A stretch of 64,000 nt of DNA from Rhexocercosporidium sp. MPI-PUGE-AT-0058 (GCA_020746875.1 JAGTJL010000001.1:3720001-3784000), one strand, 5' to 3'; shown: positions 47,084 through 58,434, counted from the stretch's first letter. Made by a program: numbers and translations. Notes: generated from the letters alone by a model not told the origin.

Positions 47084-48884
47084 TTAACTACTCCTCAGAT
47101 GCTCCGAAACAATTCTTGCAGCCTCAATTACTTCCTCGTCCTTTAGGTTTCGACCAACCACTTGGATGCCTCCCTGTCCGCTTTCCACTGAATTTGCATC
47201 ATCTGTTTAGACAGTCAGTTCGGGCTGTCGACAGCATTCTGACAATAGAACTCACATGGTGGTACATAGTTTACATCTCTCAGAAAAGGCTTATCAGCCT
47301 CTTTCTCCGCTTTGCCAAATGGAATCGCACAAGCTGGAGCCTATATCTTATCAGCGCTGTCCCCTCGCCCGGAGATTATAGTACTTACATCTAACAGATT
47401 AGCAAGCACTGTGTACGGCGGCCCGCCAAAGGTATCATGAGTTGGAGCCGTCCCTTGGAAAACCGGCATAATGAAGGCATCCAGCTACTCTTTCACCCAT
47501 ACGTCGCGGATAGTCTTCTTGATACCTTGTATCTGGACGTTCAGGTCGAAGACATCATCTAGGGTTGGCTGGAAAGCTGCAAGATCGGGAGACATGGTCG
47601 TTGGGATGGAAGGGATTATCGGCTCACCGCTCTTTGCGATGTGAGCGAACGGAGTAGAGTGCCTTTGGGATCAATGGAAAAGAACCTCATAGCCGTGTTT
47701 ATCGTCTGGGTGAGGATGTCTTCTGGAAGAAGCGGATCCAATGCGATGAGTGTGTGTCCACCTGCCTCGAGGATGGAAATGGCCAATTTTATGATCTGCT
47801 GCATGGCGGGGTGGAGAGGGAATTTCTTATCCTCGAGCATGAAGCCTAACCTCAATTTCGTGTTCTTATTGCCGGTGGACTTCAATCTCCACGGCAGGGG
47901 AACGACGCTCTCGTCTAATGTCCAGCAGTCATGATCGAGAACTTGACGCATGAAATACTCAGCATCGTCGACGTTTCTACATATTGGTCCAGCACAAGGT
48001 GCGATTGCAACACTTCCAGGTCGCGCTGGCGATGTCTATCCGCCGTAGGGAATTCGACGAGTGGGTGGCTTGAAGTCAATGACACCGTTACAGAAGGCCG
48101 GGATTCGGATAGATCCAGCTATGTCAGTACCAACGCCAAGGATGGAGCCACGGAGAATTGCAAGAGCGCCTTCGCCGCCGGAACTGCCACCAGCTGACAG
48201 AGATAGACGAGTAGGGTTAAGGGTGCGACCGAAGATGTTGTTGTGGGAGTCTGCTGTCATCGTGGTTTGCGGGATGTTGGTCTTGACATAGAGAACTGCT
48301 CTTTTGCAGAGGAGGATGGTAACAAGTGGGGAGTTGGAACTATCAGGCCATTGGCAATGAAGGATGTAAAGCCGATGGTGCTTGAAACGCCTTTAATGTT
48401 GAACGAGTCCTGAGCGTCCAGTCAATACGGACATTTGGTCAAGAAAATATGGTGAGGGGTCCAGACCTTGAGACTTATTGGAAGGCCATGAAAGGAACCC
48501 AATGTTTTCCCCTCTGTAGCGAGATGCTCATCGCAGTACTTAGCACGAGCAATCGCTTCTTCAAAGAACACCTCCGTCAGGCATGACACGACCTGTTGTG
48601 CAATAGCAGCTCGCTTGCAGAAAGCTGTGGTCACGGCAACTGATGTGAACTTGCCAGAAGCCAAGTGCTCAAGTAGTGTGACAGCTGTGTATTTTTCAGT
48701 GATGTCGATCTCTTCCGTAGTGAGGAGACGCATGTACGAGGAATATCGAGCACACTCTGGTCTGAGGTTTGAGAAATAGTGTCCGTAATTTGGGATGGCA
48801 GTTTCCATTCGACTGGAACCTTGCTGCTGCTGCATCTCTGTGCTGGGTAGCGGCGGCTTCCCAAGAGGCTGTTGCAGGCTCCAT
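47084..48884 (-). pseudogene. Amidase (acetamidase-like) pseudogene
   Basis: The whole length of a fungal amidase-signature hydrolase can be followed on the minus strand from MEPATASWEAAATQHRD (48884) to ARIVSEHLRSS and TAA at 47084-47086, but only by changing frame repeatedly. The first 250 bases use three frames in turn (RFQSNG, then VPVEWKLP, then RLLTTEEIDITEKY). The signature GGSSGGEGAL (about 48,172-48,200) and GVGTDIAGSIRIPA are intact, with the nucleophile serine. TAG interrupts RIPYGG(Q)TSPARPG at 48036-48038 and WVKE(Q)LDAF at 47485-47487, both CAG-to-TAG, and a frameshift lies near 47,640. Two GT-AG introns are still recognisable near the 3' end. The ancestor would have cleaved simple amides to acid and ammonia. 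Clearly non-functional. Confidence 0.88.
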
Positions 48885-50431
48885 CCGGAAGCCGACCGAG
48901 AGATGGGTTCTAGGAAAACCTTAAGAGAAAGGGATAGGAACAGGCGTGGTATAGTTTTGTTCGCGCAAGAGAGTATGGGCTCCTTATCTGTTATTCGTCC
49001 TCTCTCCCAAAGCTGCTACTTGTATTATAATTGTATGGAGAGTCACGTCGACACCGAACGCCAGAATAACAGGAAATGGAAGCTATGAGATTGGTCAACG
49101 GCATGTCGAAAATGGGGTCGTCAAGGACATATCGGGGAGGCGATCCATGTCAGCCATGTTGTGTGAATTTGCCTGGAACTTGGACTTGATATCAAATGCC
49201 GTAATAGAGAAATTAATAGATTCCCAGGTAACTCGCAGGGACTATTCCGTCGAGGACATAGGTAACGTGCCAGCATTTTAGTCCTGACTAGCAATCGACA
49301 CCTCTCTAAGGTAGATGGGTAGACGTCAAGTTGCCGAATCTGAAAAGAAAGCCGAAACCGAGCCGAAGGTAGTCCGCTCCCTGCTCTTCATGCTACATGA
49401 GGAACAACAGCTATCCACACGCTTGTTGTTGATAAGTAGTAATTACTATAAACATGGATATTTCCAAGTTCCAGATAATCTATTTCGCGATATTGCTTGA
49501 AACTTCTGGTAATGTTTCAAAGGAGTCGAGCCAGTCACCCGGGCGCCAAGCATTGCTTTGGAAGCGAGCGTTTTCCCAACCCAGCCGCAGCCGCTCGTGT
49601 CTCTCCAGGAACCCAGCTCAAAACATCCACCATCCAGGCCCAGCGCCCTGCGTCCTCTCCCAGGGCTTGCCTCCGCATCAAATACCGCAGATAGTCTCCT
49701 GTCAGAGCGATCAGAGGTCTAGATCTTCGACCTCTTAGTGCGTGCGCTTAGAAGTCACTGTCCGTGTCTCTGCAGCCACCTGCATCCAGTCCTTTGGCCA
49801 CGGCGGTAAAACTCAACACGAGAGACCCTCCCCAGAAGTACTGTCTGGGGCGTACCACCGCCTGTCAACGGGGTTTGTCTGAGCTATTGACTCGAGCGAG
49901 CAGCTCTTCAGGTGAATGTGGCTCCATCATGGAACCTCGGCGTGGTCAGTCCATTCGCGTTCGAGCTGAGTCCCTGGAATGGGCCACTTGGTGACTCGGG
50001 TCGAAGCGTAAAGATACTCCCGGCATGGTAGTATACTTGACTCCTCTCCCCCCTTCAACTTTGCCGTATACTGTTCATTGTCTTGTTGTTCCTGTTCTGT
50101 TTGTGGAGTGGTATTTTCTGCCTGTTTCGTCATTCTTTATGCATTTGTTGCTCCTTTATGTTTCATCGTCGCTTAGCACAAGGCTAGTCATTGTTTGTCG
50201 GGCACAATAGCTACCACGACAATAGTACGAAGTTGTTGTACTTGACAAAGACGAAAATTCGTAGCCATTGCAAGAACTTATGCATATACATATTCTTCCA
50301 ATCCCGCCGATATTTGAGTCAAGTCTTTGATTTTGCCATATTCCTCACAAACAAAGCACACCGTCGATTTCCACACCTCCTGCAACAACAGATTCTTTCA
50401 TCCCAAGTCGAAATATCTTCGCAGGACGAAG
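48885..50431. other. Divergent intergenic region (1.5 kb)
   Basis: Upstream of both the amidase pseudogene (-) and the GH16 gene (+). Short overlapping plus-strand frames (49,315-49,994) show no recognisable domain. The last 200 bases before the glucanase are pyrimidine-rich, as is common just upstream of filamentous fungal genes. No site assigned. Confidence 0.5.
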
Positions 50432-51424
50432 ATGCGGACTTCACTCATTCTTTTACGCTCCGGCGTGACGCTTCTTTGCGCTGCTGGTATTGCAAGCGCT
50501 GGCTACATCATCGAGGACACATACGACTCCAAAAACTTCTTTTCCGAGTTCGACTTCTTCTCAGATAAAGACCCAACAGAGGGCTTTGTCGGATACTCGA
50601 CTGCAGCAACTGCCAACATCAGTAGCTTAGCTGGCTACGTCGACAACGCAGTATTCCTTGGCGTTGACAGCACCACAGTCAACCCACCTCCCCCTGGTCG
50701 CAAATCTGTTCGTGTTAGCTCCAAAAAAACATATACACACGGCCTCATCATTGCTGATATTGCCCATATGCCAGATTCGATCTGTGGGTCGTGGCCAGCA
50801 TTCTGGACCGTCGGCTCGACTTGGCCTATAAACGGGGAGATCGACATCATTGAAGGGGTCAACGACGACACAACCAACCACATAACTCTGCACACCTCCC
50901 CTGGCTGCAGCCTCGACAGTACTGGAGCTATGTCCAGCTCGACTCTCAGCACACCCAACTGCAATGCTGGAAGCGCTGGGGAGGGCTGCAGCTTGAAGAC
51001 CACCAGCAAGCAAGGGTATGGCACCGGTTTCAACGCTGCTGGCGGGGGTGTTTATGTTATGGAATGGACTTCTTCGGCAATCAAAGTCTTCTTCTTCGCA
51101 CGTAACTCCATTCCGGCCGACATTACCTCAGGCAACCCAGATCCAAAGGCTTGGGGAGCACCTGTTGGTTCGTTCAGTGGCAGTGGATGCTCGATCGACT
51201 CACACTTCAAGAATCATCAGATCATCTTCGATACAACCTTTTGTGGCAAATGGGCTGGACAAGTGTGGAGTGACGGGTCTTGCGCTGCTCTCGCACCTAC
51301 TTGCGAAGCTTATGTTGCGGCGAATCCTCAAGCTTTCGAACAGGCATACTGGATGATCAACTCCGTTAAGGTATTTCAGCTAAAAATGGCAGCCGGCAAG
51401 AGAGAGGTTCCATTCTTAGGTTAG
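50432..51424 (+). CDS. Secreted GH16 endo-1,3(4)-beta-glucanase
   Basis: Single-exon gene for 330 residues. The frame is open from 50327, but the ATG at 50432 begins a good signal peptide (MRTSLILLRSGVTLLCAAGIASA, cleavage before GYIIED), so I use it. The mature protein is a glycoside hydrolase family 16 domain over nearly its full length. The catalytic motif GEIDIIEG is at residues 135-142, with Glu136 as expected nucleophile and Glu141 as acid/base, and Asp138 between. WPAFWTVG before it and HITLHTSPGC and VYVMEWTSSAIKVFFF after it are typical of fungal members that cut beta-1,3 or mixed 1,3-1,4 glucans. There is no obvious GPI-anchor tail; the C-terminus is short and polar. It likely acts outside the cell on wall or plant glucan. 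Confidence 0.94.
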   Translation: MRTSLILLRSGVTLLCAAGIASAGYIIEDTYDSKNFFSEFDFFSDKDPTEGFVGYSTAATANISSLAGYVDNAVFLGVDSTTVNPPPPGRKSVRVSSKKTYTHGLIIADIAHMPDSICGSWPAFWTVGSTWPINGEIDIIEGVNDDTTNHITLHTSPGCSLDSTGAMSSSTLSTPNCNAGSAGEGCSLKTTSKQGYGTGFNAAGGGVYVMEWTSSAIKVFFFARNSIPADITSGNPDPKAWGAPVGSFSGSGCSIDSHFKNHQIIFDTTFCGKWAGQVWSDGSCAALAPTCEAYVAANPQAFEQAYWMINSVKVFQLKMAAGKREVPFLG

Positions 51425-52033
51425 GAGAGGATGTGGTGGTCTGCTTTTTTCGCTTCTTTGCACATATACGACCGGGATGTATTTCTAGAATTAGAATGAG
51501 GTTACGGAGCCAAGGAAATGTGAATATGGTATGCGGATGGGGCTCCTACGACTTTATCTCTAGAGGATACTCAGTTCCATACAAATGAAGACTGAAATAG
51601 AATGATAGATGTCTTTCAGCAAAAGTTTGCACCCAGAACATTCACGCAAATGACTGGGAGTAGTACTCCCACGTGACGATATCGCGTTTTCGTGCATATT
51701 ATGATGTTTAATTATTGTTCAAGAATGATGTTTGAGTAATAGGTGACCAAATGGCTGGCTAGTGATAACTCCTACCTTAAGTAGCATAGCATGTTAATTA
51801 TACCTTGTGTGCCTTGTCTTAATTGACTACAATCTGTTTGTTGATACCCACACACCTGTCAAATTTAGCGACGAAGCTCGAAGCCTCCTTGGGTTACGAC
51901 GCAGCCTTGGTCCTAGTATGTTCAATATCTTCTTCACCAACCACTCACCCGCCACGACAGCCCTTGAAAACTTCCCTCAATTATTTACAAAATACGGTGC
52001 CTCTTCTGCTGATTGAGGTGTCATTCCGCAATC
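51425..52033. other. Intergenic, terminator of GH16 and promoter of PRP4
   Basis: About 600 bases between two plus-strand genes. An AT-rich patch lies at 51,690-51,800. No specific element could be assigned. Confidence 0.45.
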
Positions 52034-53761
52034 ATGCATCCCTCACGGGCGGCCTATGTAGAGGAAGCAGAGCCCGAGGTAAGCCAACCCCTCCATCACT
52101 TCTTCTTACCACAAGCTCTGCAATGGTATTCATATGATCTCAGAGGTGCCTCCGCATTCGCACCTGGGAAACCTGCAACTGATAGATCTGGTGTGACTTT
52201 CAGGACACCGGAATTGACCTGGCCAATGTTCGTAAGTAAATCTAAATACTGTTCTTCATTACACCGATCTGAACATGGCGCGACAGCTCTTGACAATGAC
52301 TACGATATGCCCTCCGCTGGCCCTGGCCTGGCACCCGAACGAGCTTCAGTATTCCAGTCGCAGATGGATCGTAGGAAGAAGGCTGCCGCTATCGCCGTAC
52401 CTACAGATGATAAAAGGGTTCGAGAGCGCCTACGGCAGTTAGGCGAACCGGTCACAGAATTCGGGGAGGGGCCTGGAGATCGCAGAGACCGGCTGAGAGA
52501 ACTTCTTGCAGACCTGGCTAGAGATGCGGGCCAAGACGAGGAGGGAGATGCGAGGATGCTCGACGCTGGGGAGGGGGATGATGATGCGCCAGATGAGGAG
52601 TTTTATACCAAGGGAATACCAGAACTGCTAGAGGCAAGAAAGGCTATTGCGAGGTTCTCCTTACCAAGGGCGAAGAGCAGGCTGGCTAGTCAGAAAATCG
52701 AGTCTACAATCCCAAGGATGACACACGTCAAGTTCAGGAATGAGATCAAGGCGAAGCTGGAAGGATTCGAACTTCAGGGCAGTCAAACGGCAGGGGATCG
52801 GCCCGTTAGCATGACCCGATTTGCGCCAAATGGGGAGATAATTGCTGCGGGGAATTGGGGAGGTGGGATCAAGTTGTTGAACGTTCCAGACCTGAAGGAG
52901 ATACGCACACTGAGAGGGCACACTGATCGAATTGGTGGAATATCCTGGTTTCCAGACGCGACATTACCAGGAACAACAGTCTCCGAGGACTCCGTCAACC
53001 TTGCGTCTGGGGGTGCGGAGGGCAAAGTGCATCTTTGGTCCATGACCCAAGACACCCCAATCTCAACACTCGAAGGTCACAATCAGCGTGTCTGTCGGGT
53101 CGAGTTCCACCCTTCCGGAAAATATCTGGCTTCGGCATCCGAGGACACCACCTGGCGCCTTTGGGACGTCGAAACCACCACAGAACTTCTGCTGCAAGAA
53201 GGTCACTCCCGAGGCGTCTTCGCCCTCGCTTTCAATACTGACGGTTCTCTTCTGGCTAGTGCTGGAACTGATAGTATCGGTCGGATATGGGATTTACGGA
53301 CAGGACGTACAGTCATGATCCTAGAGGGTCACATAAAGCCGATTTACGCGTTAGATTGGGGTGTGGACGGCCATCGGGTGCTGTCAGGTTCTGAAGACGG
53401 GTGGATAAAGTGCTGGGACGTGCGAAAAGTCCAGCCTTCAGGGGGAATCGGCGCTCATCGAATGGTGTCAGATCTGAGATGGTACAAAGGAATGGATGAT
53501 CCCGCTCGAGGTATTGTCCCCGAGCTTGACAGACAAGGGGCACAAAAACCAAAAAAATCCGGCACTTTCGTTGTGTCTAGTGGATTCGACAAGACCGTGA
53601 AGATCTTCTCGGCAGATGATTGGTCTCAAGTTCAAAGCTTGACGGGACATACTGGAAATGTGCACAGTGTGGATGTTACAAGGGATGCGAAATGGATCGT
53701 CAGCGGGGGTTATGACAGGACAGTCAAGCTCTGGGGACGGAATGATGGCCAAGGCATATGA
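52034..53761 (+). CDS. PRP4: U4/U6 small nuclear ribonucleoprotein Prp4 (WD40)
   Basis: Core splicing factor of the U4/U6 and tri-snRNP particles in the nucleus. I read three exons: 52034-52078, a 28-nt exon 52204-52231, and 52287-53761, giving 515 residues. Introns are 52079-52203 (GTAAGC...TTTCAG) and 52232-52286 (GTAAGT...GACAG). Spliced, the N-terminus runs MHPSRAAYVEEAEPE, DTGIDLANVP, LDNDYDMPSAGPG. The frame that reads through both introns is also open but its sequence there is meaningless. The SFM/Prp4 motif follows (RKKAAAIAVPTDDKRVRERLRQLGEPVTEFGEG), then YSLPRAK-like FSLPRAKSRL, and from about residue 255 seven WD40 blades, e.g. TLRGHTDRIGGISWFP, TLEGHNQRVCRVEFHPSG, EGHIKPIYALDWG, TGHTGNVHSVDVT, ending DRTVKLWG. 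Essential single-copy gene in other fungi. Confidence 0.94.
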   Translation: MHPSRAAYVEEAEPEVSQPLHHFFLPQALQWYSYDLRGASAFAPGKPATDRSGVTFRTPELTWPMFVSKSKYCSSLHRSEHGATALDNDYDMPSAGPGLAPERASVFQSQMDRRKKAAAIAVPTDDKRVRERLRQLGEPVTEFGEGPGDRRDRLRELLADLARDAGQDEEGDARMLDAGEGDDDAPDEEFYTKGIPELLEARKAIARFSLPRAKSRLASQKIESTIPRMTHVKFRNEIKAKLEGFELQGSQTAGDRPVSMTRFAPNGEIIAAGNWGGGIKLLNVPDLKEIRTLRGHTDRIGGISWFPDATLPGTTVSEDSVNLASGGAEGKVHLWSMTQDTPISTLEGHNQRVCRVEFHPSGKYLASASEDTTWRLWDVETTTELLLQEGHSRGVFALAFNTDGSLLASAGTDSIGRIWDLRTGRTVMILEGHIKPIYALDWGVDGHRVLSGSEDGWIKCWDVRKVQPSGGIGAHRMVSDLRWYKGMDDPARGIVPELDRQGAQKPKKSGTFVVSSGFDKTVKIFSADDWSQVQSLTGHTGNVHSVDVTRDAKWIVSGGYDRTVKLWGRNDGQGI

Positions 53762-56079
53762 TTTTTCGCGCGTCGGTTTCAGCCTTGATAGACTACAGCA
53801 AAAAGTTCTCTGTACAGTAGCAAAATGAAACGATACCCTAGGATTTGCTAATGAAGCATAATTTTGTCAGACAATCCGAGCTTGTTGAGTTGGAGCACTC
53901 TTAGTGAGGGTAGCAGAGAAGATAGTAGTGGCAATAGATAGGTTGTTTGATAGAGCCCACCGACGGTTCATCAAATTGAGTCCGCCAGAATTCTCGACCT
54001 TCTCGCATGCCCCTTCCCAGTAAGGGATGCTCGCTTCGACATCTTGTTGATATCGACAACTTGATCCTCGCCAGACTTAAAGAGCGCCTGTTACTACTCT
54101 CTCCCAGACCACCTTGAGCTATGGGATACCTCTCAAGCTAGCTCTTACTAAAGGTAGACTCACGTACTCAGCCCAACAACCAAATGACCCTCCAAAACAC
54201 CCTCCAAATCATCTTCGACACTCGACCCTCAACAACTCGGCGGCCAGATTCCATTCGTCTCCAGATTCATCAAACTTCCCTCCTCCACGCCCTTGTTACT
54301 TTTACTACTCAAATCCCTCGTCCCCTCCTCAACATCCAATTATGCGGACTCAACATCATGCTGCTTTGGGTCGCACTCACGTATTCGGCAGATCTTCCAC
54401 TCGCGTATGGTGCTGCGTGCCGAGGCTTATCCACGGTACGATTTCTTCTTGCAGTAAGCAGTCGCTGTTAGAAATTTTGATGAGTTCGACTGGAGGGGAG
54501 ACTCCGGTTGAGGGCTGAGGAGGATGATGATGCCGTGTCGTGTTGGTAGATTGGTGCTATGAATTGCTTGGCTTACGAAGTGGATTTCTGGAAGAAGTGA
54601 TAGAGCTTGGAAGGAAGGTGTACGTTGGATAGGACGGGGATGATGCGGTAGACGCGAGGGTTGTCCCATCTGCTAGGTAGGCAGTATTGGATATAATGTA
54701 CATCGTTTAGCTATTAGCTGGGACTTTGAGACTCGTCTTCGCTGGTGATTTATGTGGAGTTGAGACGGGCCATCTCGAATGTACCCAGCTCGAGATACCG
54801 GTCTTGTTTGTGTGGTTCGGACTGTGGCTCAAGGATTGCTTGCGCTAGGTTCCATTCTCGAAGCTGAGATCAACTTTGAGGTACTCGTTCTTCTTGTTCA
54901 CAGTGCTGAGATTAATCTTAAACGATAGAGACCATCTGCAGAGGATGCAGTGTAGCTGTGTTGATGACTTTAGGAGGTAATTAAGCTAGGTCTTTAAGGT
55001 GGTGGATTCGACTATCAAACTATGCTGCTTAATCACACAGACCCCTTTAGAAATGTTCTCCTTCCTGTCAGATTCGGAAAGCATGGGGAAATTTCCTCCT
55101 GAGACTCTCTTAGATCCCATAAGCACTGGCAAGGCGTAACGGCTCCGCAATTGGCTAGCTAGACAGCTCGATCGATGTACACGTAAAACCATACATGACA
55201 TCTATACTTACCGGTCGGAACTAGGACGATCGTGAAATTGGCCTTAGACTCGGGTTCGTGGAGGAAAATTGTGACACATTTACACTTGAGGTTGTACGCA
55301 AGATTGATGCCCGAAACTTACACTATGAAGCGTGACGAGCATCTCGTGGGAGGGGTAGCCTGGGCTGGTGACTAACCTTGCCTTTGGATTGGGCAAATCA
55401 AATCAAATCAAGAATCGTTTTGAGTGACATCAATGAATAGAGCCACAGAGCACTCATGCACCTTTTAACGAAGAAGTGGTCCAGCTTAATAGCTAGTGAG
55501 ATTTACAACTAGGCGCGTGACGAAGCCAGGTTCTTGCGTCATTAGCCTGCTTGAGGTTCAAAGCAAGATATAACATCGCTCAAACAAAGACCGAAATGTG
55601 CAATAAACGATACTCTATCTATCAAATAGCTCATACGAGCAGGGAAGATAATTACCTTGGAGCACTCTCACCCCCACAACGACTGAGACCGGAACAAGGG
55701 TTTAAATCACTCAATCGCGGCGGCCGCTGCTAATGGATGCTGACTGAGCTGCTAATGCGAGGCTACTTGTGAAATGTTGAATTGGGGTATTAATTCCCCG
55801 TCTCTCTGCTTCCTGGAGCTGCTAGGTGACATGCGAGCCCATATGCGCAGGAGAGAAATGTAGGGAAGTACCTACAGCGATTCTTCTAAAAGACTGTATG
55901 CTATGAGGATTCGTGACAGTTCTGGTACTGCTAGAATGATATTAAATAGGAAGTATTACTCTTCGTAATACTGAGTATTACAGCTCAACCATCGCCTCGA
56001 GAAGATTGGTAAAGTACTAACTTGTGATCACGACTTCCCCAACTTACCCACGAGCAGTAGTCAAAAGAAGACACACAAA
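53762..56079. other. No confident gene (2.3 kb)
   Basis: Normal composition. A plus-strand frame 54184-54471 (95 codons, starting MTLQNTLQIIF) has an amphipathic, partly hydrophobic middle (LCGLNIMLLWVALTYSADLPLAYG) that faintly recalls the wax-synthase-like domain of fungal membrane transferases, but it lacks the motif that would confirm this. It could be a decayed fragment. TCAAA is repeated near 55,398-55,410. Nothing else recognised. Confidence 0.35.
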
Positions 56080-56313
56080 ATGGTAGAGGAAACCGAGAAG
56101 AGAGAAGTGTTCTCTAGGTTAGAACCCGAGAGGCATAGATTGGAAGGGCAGTGGGAAGCCACGGAACGAGTAGTGGAGGAAGCAGAAAAATAGATGAAAG
56201 AAGCGAGGTGCAGTGCCAATAGGAAAGTCCTCGAGAGGAAGACCATCACCATCAAGCTGAGGGAGCTGTACAAATACGTCGAAAGACTACGTGAGGAAGA
56301 ACGTATAACTTGA
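56080..56313 (+). pseudogene. Broken coiled-coil reading frame
   Basis: From ATG at 56080 to TGA at 56311 the frame reads as a charged helix rich in Glu, Lys and Arg (VEETEKREVFSRLEPERHRL, later YKYVERLREEERIT) with one TAG at 56191-56193 after 37 codons. Composition and heptad-like spacing are consistent with a coiled coil on both sides of the stop, which suggests one former frame with a nonsense change. I do not recognise the family. It could equally be the tail of a decayed gene or a chance run of purine-rich codons. Confidence 0.35.
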
Positions 56314-58293
56314 TATTTCCGAGACAGGGAAGTTTGGGCGCTCCTTGCCTCATCGACTCTGACTGGTCGATGATTGTGACCTTATGTTGTGTGATGTATG
56401 CAATGATAAACCTGCATCTGGCAAACTTTTGTTCCCAGGACTGATACTCCTACTGTGCAAGAGTTACATTTGGTGGTGATTCTGAAGATAACGGAATCTC
56501 GACCGAAATGTCTGCAAGTGTCTTCGTACGCCTCCCGGTACAGAAAGTGAAGGAAAGTAAGTTGGATTTCAGAGTCTGAAAGTGGAGTAACTGTGCAGAT
56601 TAAGTAGTGTTCTCACTCGGTCTAGATCATCTCCCCAATTAAGGACGATGTCACGCTGCCGCATTTATCACGTAAATGTCGAAAAAGATGAATCGGGCAG
56701 AAGTCAGTAACTACCTAAGTTTTGAAGTGACAATAACCAGCCGGTCCAACGGGAAGAGAACCGAAAGTCCGTTTCCACATGAATAATGGCGAAACCTACA
56801 TACACACGAAGAGCTGATTTACAAGCAACTTGCAAGCTGCTCGAGGATTTCTCGTATGAAATCCAAGCCGCACTAGATAATGTTTGCTTAATATAGTATT
56901 CCGGCCATGACTTGGCAGCAAGCCTCATTGCATCGCCCTTTCCAGAATGGGAACTGGACAGCAGCCACCGGCCCTTTATGCGATCCCTGGCTGACACCCA
57001 AGGAGTCTTCACATGTTTTCCTCCAGCTTAAGCGACTGGTATCGTAGTGAAAGCCGCCCCGGCTATGGCAGGACTTCCGCTCACGGCACCTTGGTACTTC
57101 CGAGCAGGGGAATAAGGACCAAGGATCTCGGTCGATTCTGACAGGTCCTGCAAAGTGGTGGCAATATTGTTCCGGTCGAGATATGTGGGCCCTTCGTTTT
57201 CTAGAATAGAGACTTGTATCCGAAGTAGCATGTTCTGCAGCAGCGAACCCCTCATGTCCCCCATGGTAAGAAAAGCATGTGTAAATTGAAAATGCTCTCG
57301 ACATATAAGAACTCGCCAGAAAGAGAGGCGCGCATTCAGCGTACATATCTGCGCCGCAACGACATGGAAGGGGAGCCCCTCGGCTCGTATTTCGGGATAA
57401 TGATAAGTGAACGCAATCGCCATCGAGCCGAAGAGCACTTCCCTACACGTGCCGTGTGGATAAAAGCTGGTTTTATAGGCAATCTTGCGGGGCTATGAGA
57501 AGTGTTGACGAACCAGAGCCGCCCGCTGAGGTTGAGAAAGCCACCTCAGATAACCCCTCCATACTACGTACAGGCTGGAGCAGTTGTTAAATCGGCCCAC
57601 AAAAAATCAGAATTTCAAGGTGGCCTGACCAATCACCAGGTCAAGATACATGATCCTGCTCGCTGATTGAGTCTGCCATTTAACATCTGCTCACCCCTGT
57701 ACGTAGTATGCATGTCGTTACGAACGCTCCATTCGATGATGGTTGATAACCGACGGTTCTCCGCCCCCCTCCCTGTGTGTCAGAATAAGCCCATTTCGAC
57801 CTGTCATTTTCGCCGCAAAGATAACACGGTAGAGGCTGGGAGAGCATGGTGTGCTCCCTGGTTGCTGGACTCTCTGATCCGGCTTCGCTCTAGGGATCGA
57901 GATCCAATCTCGACAGCGGATTGCTTTTGCCAGCGAAGAGGAGGCGGGGTAACAGGAAGGAGAAGGTCAAAAGCGTAATCTGTGTAACCATGATTACGAT
58001 CATGATCATGTCGCAAGACGAAAGCAAAAGATAGCTGTGGATAGCATCAGGTTGCCCGTTTCGCGGCTGCCATCGTATTGTTTGAAGCATGAAGCGGATG
58101 GATGAGGAAAGGAGAGTGGAGTATTGCTTAGCGGAGTTGAAATATGCTTCCGGTTGCAGCCGGTGCACGGTGCGGTTGATGTCCAGGTACTTCCAACAGA
58201 GTGGGAACGACACCTGTTGGCTATGTACTGGGTATGTCGCATCCAGATCGCCATGTACTCGATATGTATCTCGGCATATCTATGTCGGGCATA
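56314..58293. other. No confident gene (2 kb), one unassigned frame
   Basis: A minus-strand frame around 57,028-57,438 (ATG at 57423) encodes about 130 residues with protein-like composition, e.g. AQICTLNARLSFWRVLICREH and STEILGPYSPARKYQGAVSG. Upstream it stays open to about 57,490 and could be an exon of a gene, but I cannot name a family or find convincing partner exons. Other frames here overlap it in other phases and are taken as chance. Confidence 0.3.
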
Positions 58294-58432
58294 CAGTAAG
58301 GTGCCATAGGTATTTGCACCCCCCCTGCAAATCCCACTTTTCTCAACCAGTGACAGTCCTCGTTTGGCAGTCTGATAGACTTGATTGGCTACTTGTAGCA
58401 GGGGGGGTGCAAATACCTATGGCACCTTACTG
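58294..58432. mobile_element. MITE with 35-bp perfect terminal inverted repeats
   Basis: The element starts CAGTAAGGTGCCATAGG at 58294 and ends CCTATGGCACCTTACTG at 58432. The two 35-bp arms (58294-58328 and 58398-58432) are perfect reverse complements, including a run of seven C on one side and seven G on the other. TA flanks both ends (58292-58293, 58433-58434) and is presumably the duplicated target. The 69-bp centre has no coding capacity. TA target plus CAGT termini fit a non-autonomous Tc1/mariner-type (pogo/Fot1-like) element. It was probably moved by a transposase encoded elsewhere. Confidence 0.85.
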
Positions 58433-58434
58433 TA

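Noticed and set aside
52079..52286. Read-through of the PRP4 introns as coding sequence
   Set aside because: The frame is open but both intervals have standard splice ends, and splicing gives the expected Prp4 N-terminus.
54184..54471. Possible wax-synthase-like fragment
   Set aside because: The similarity is faint and lacks the characteristic aromatic/histidine motif expected after the hydrophobic segment; kept only as a remark.
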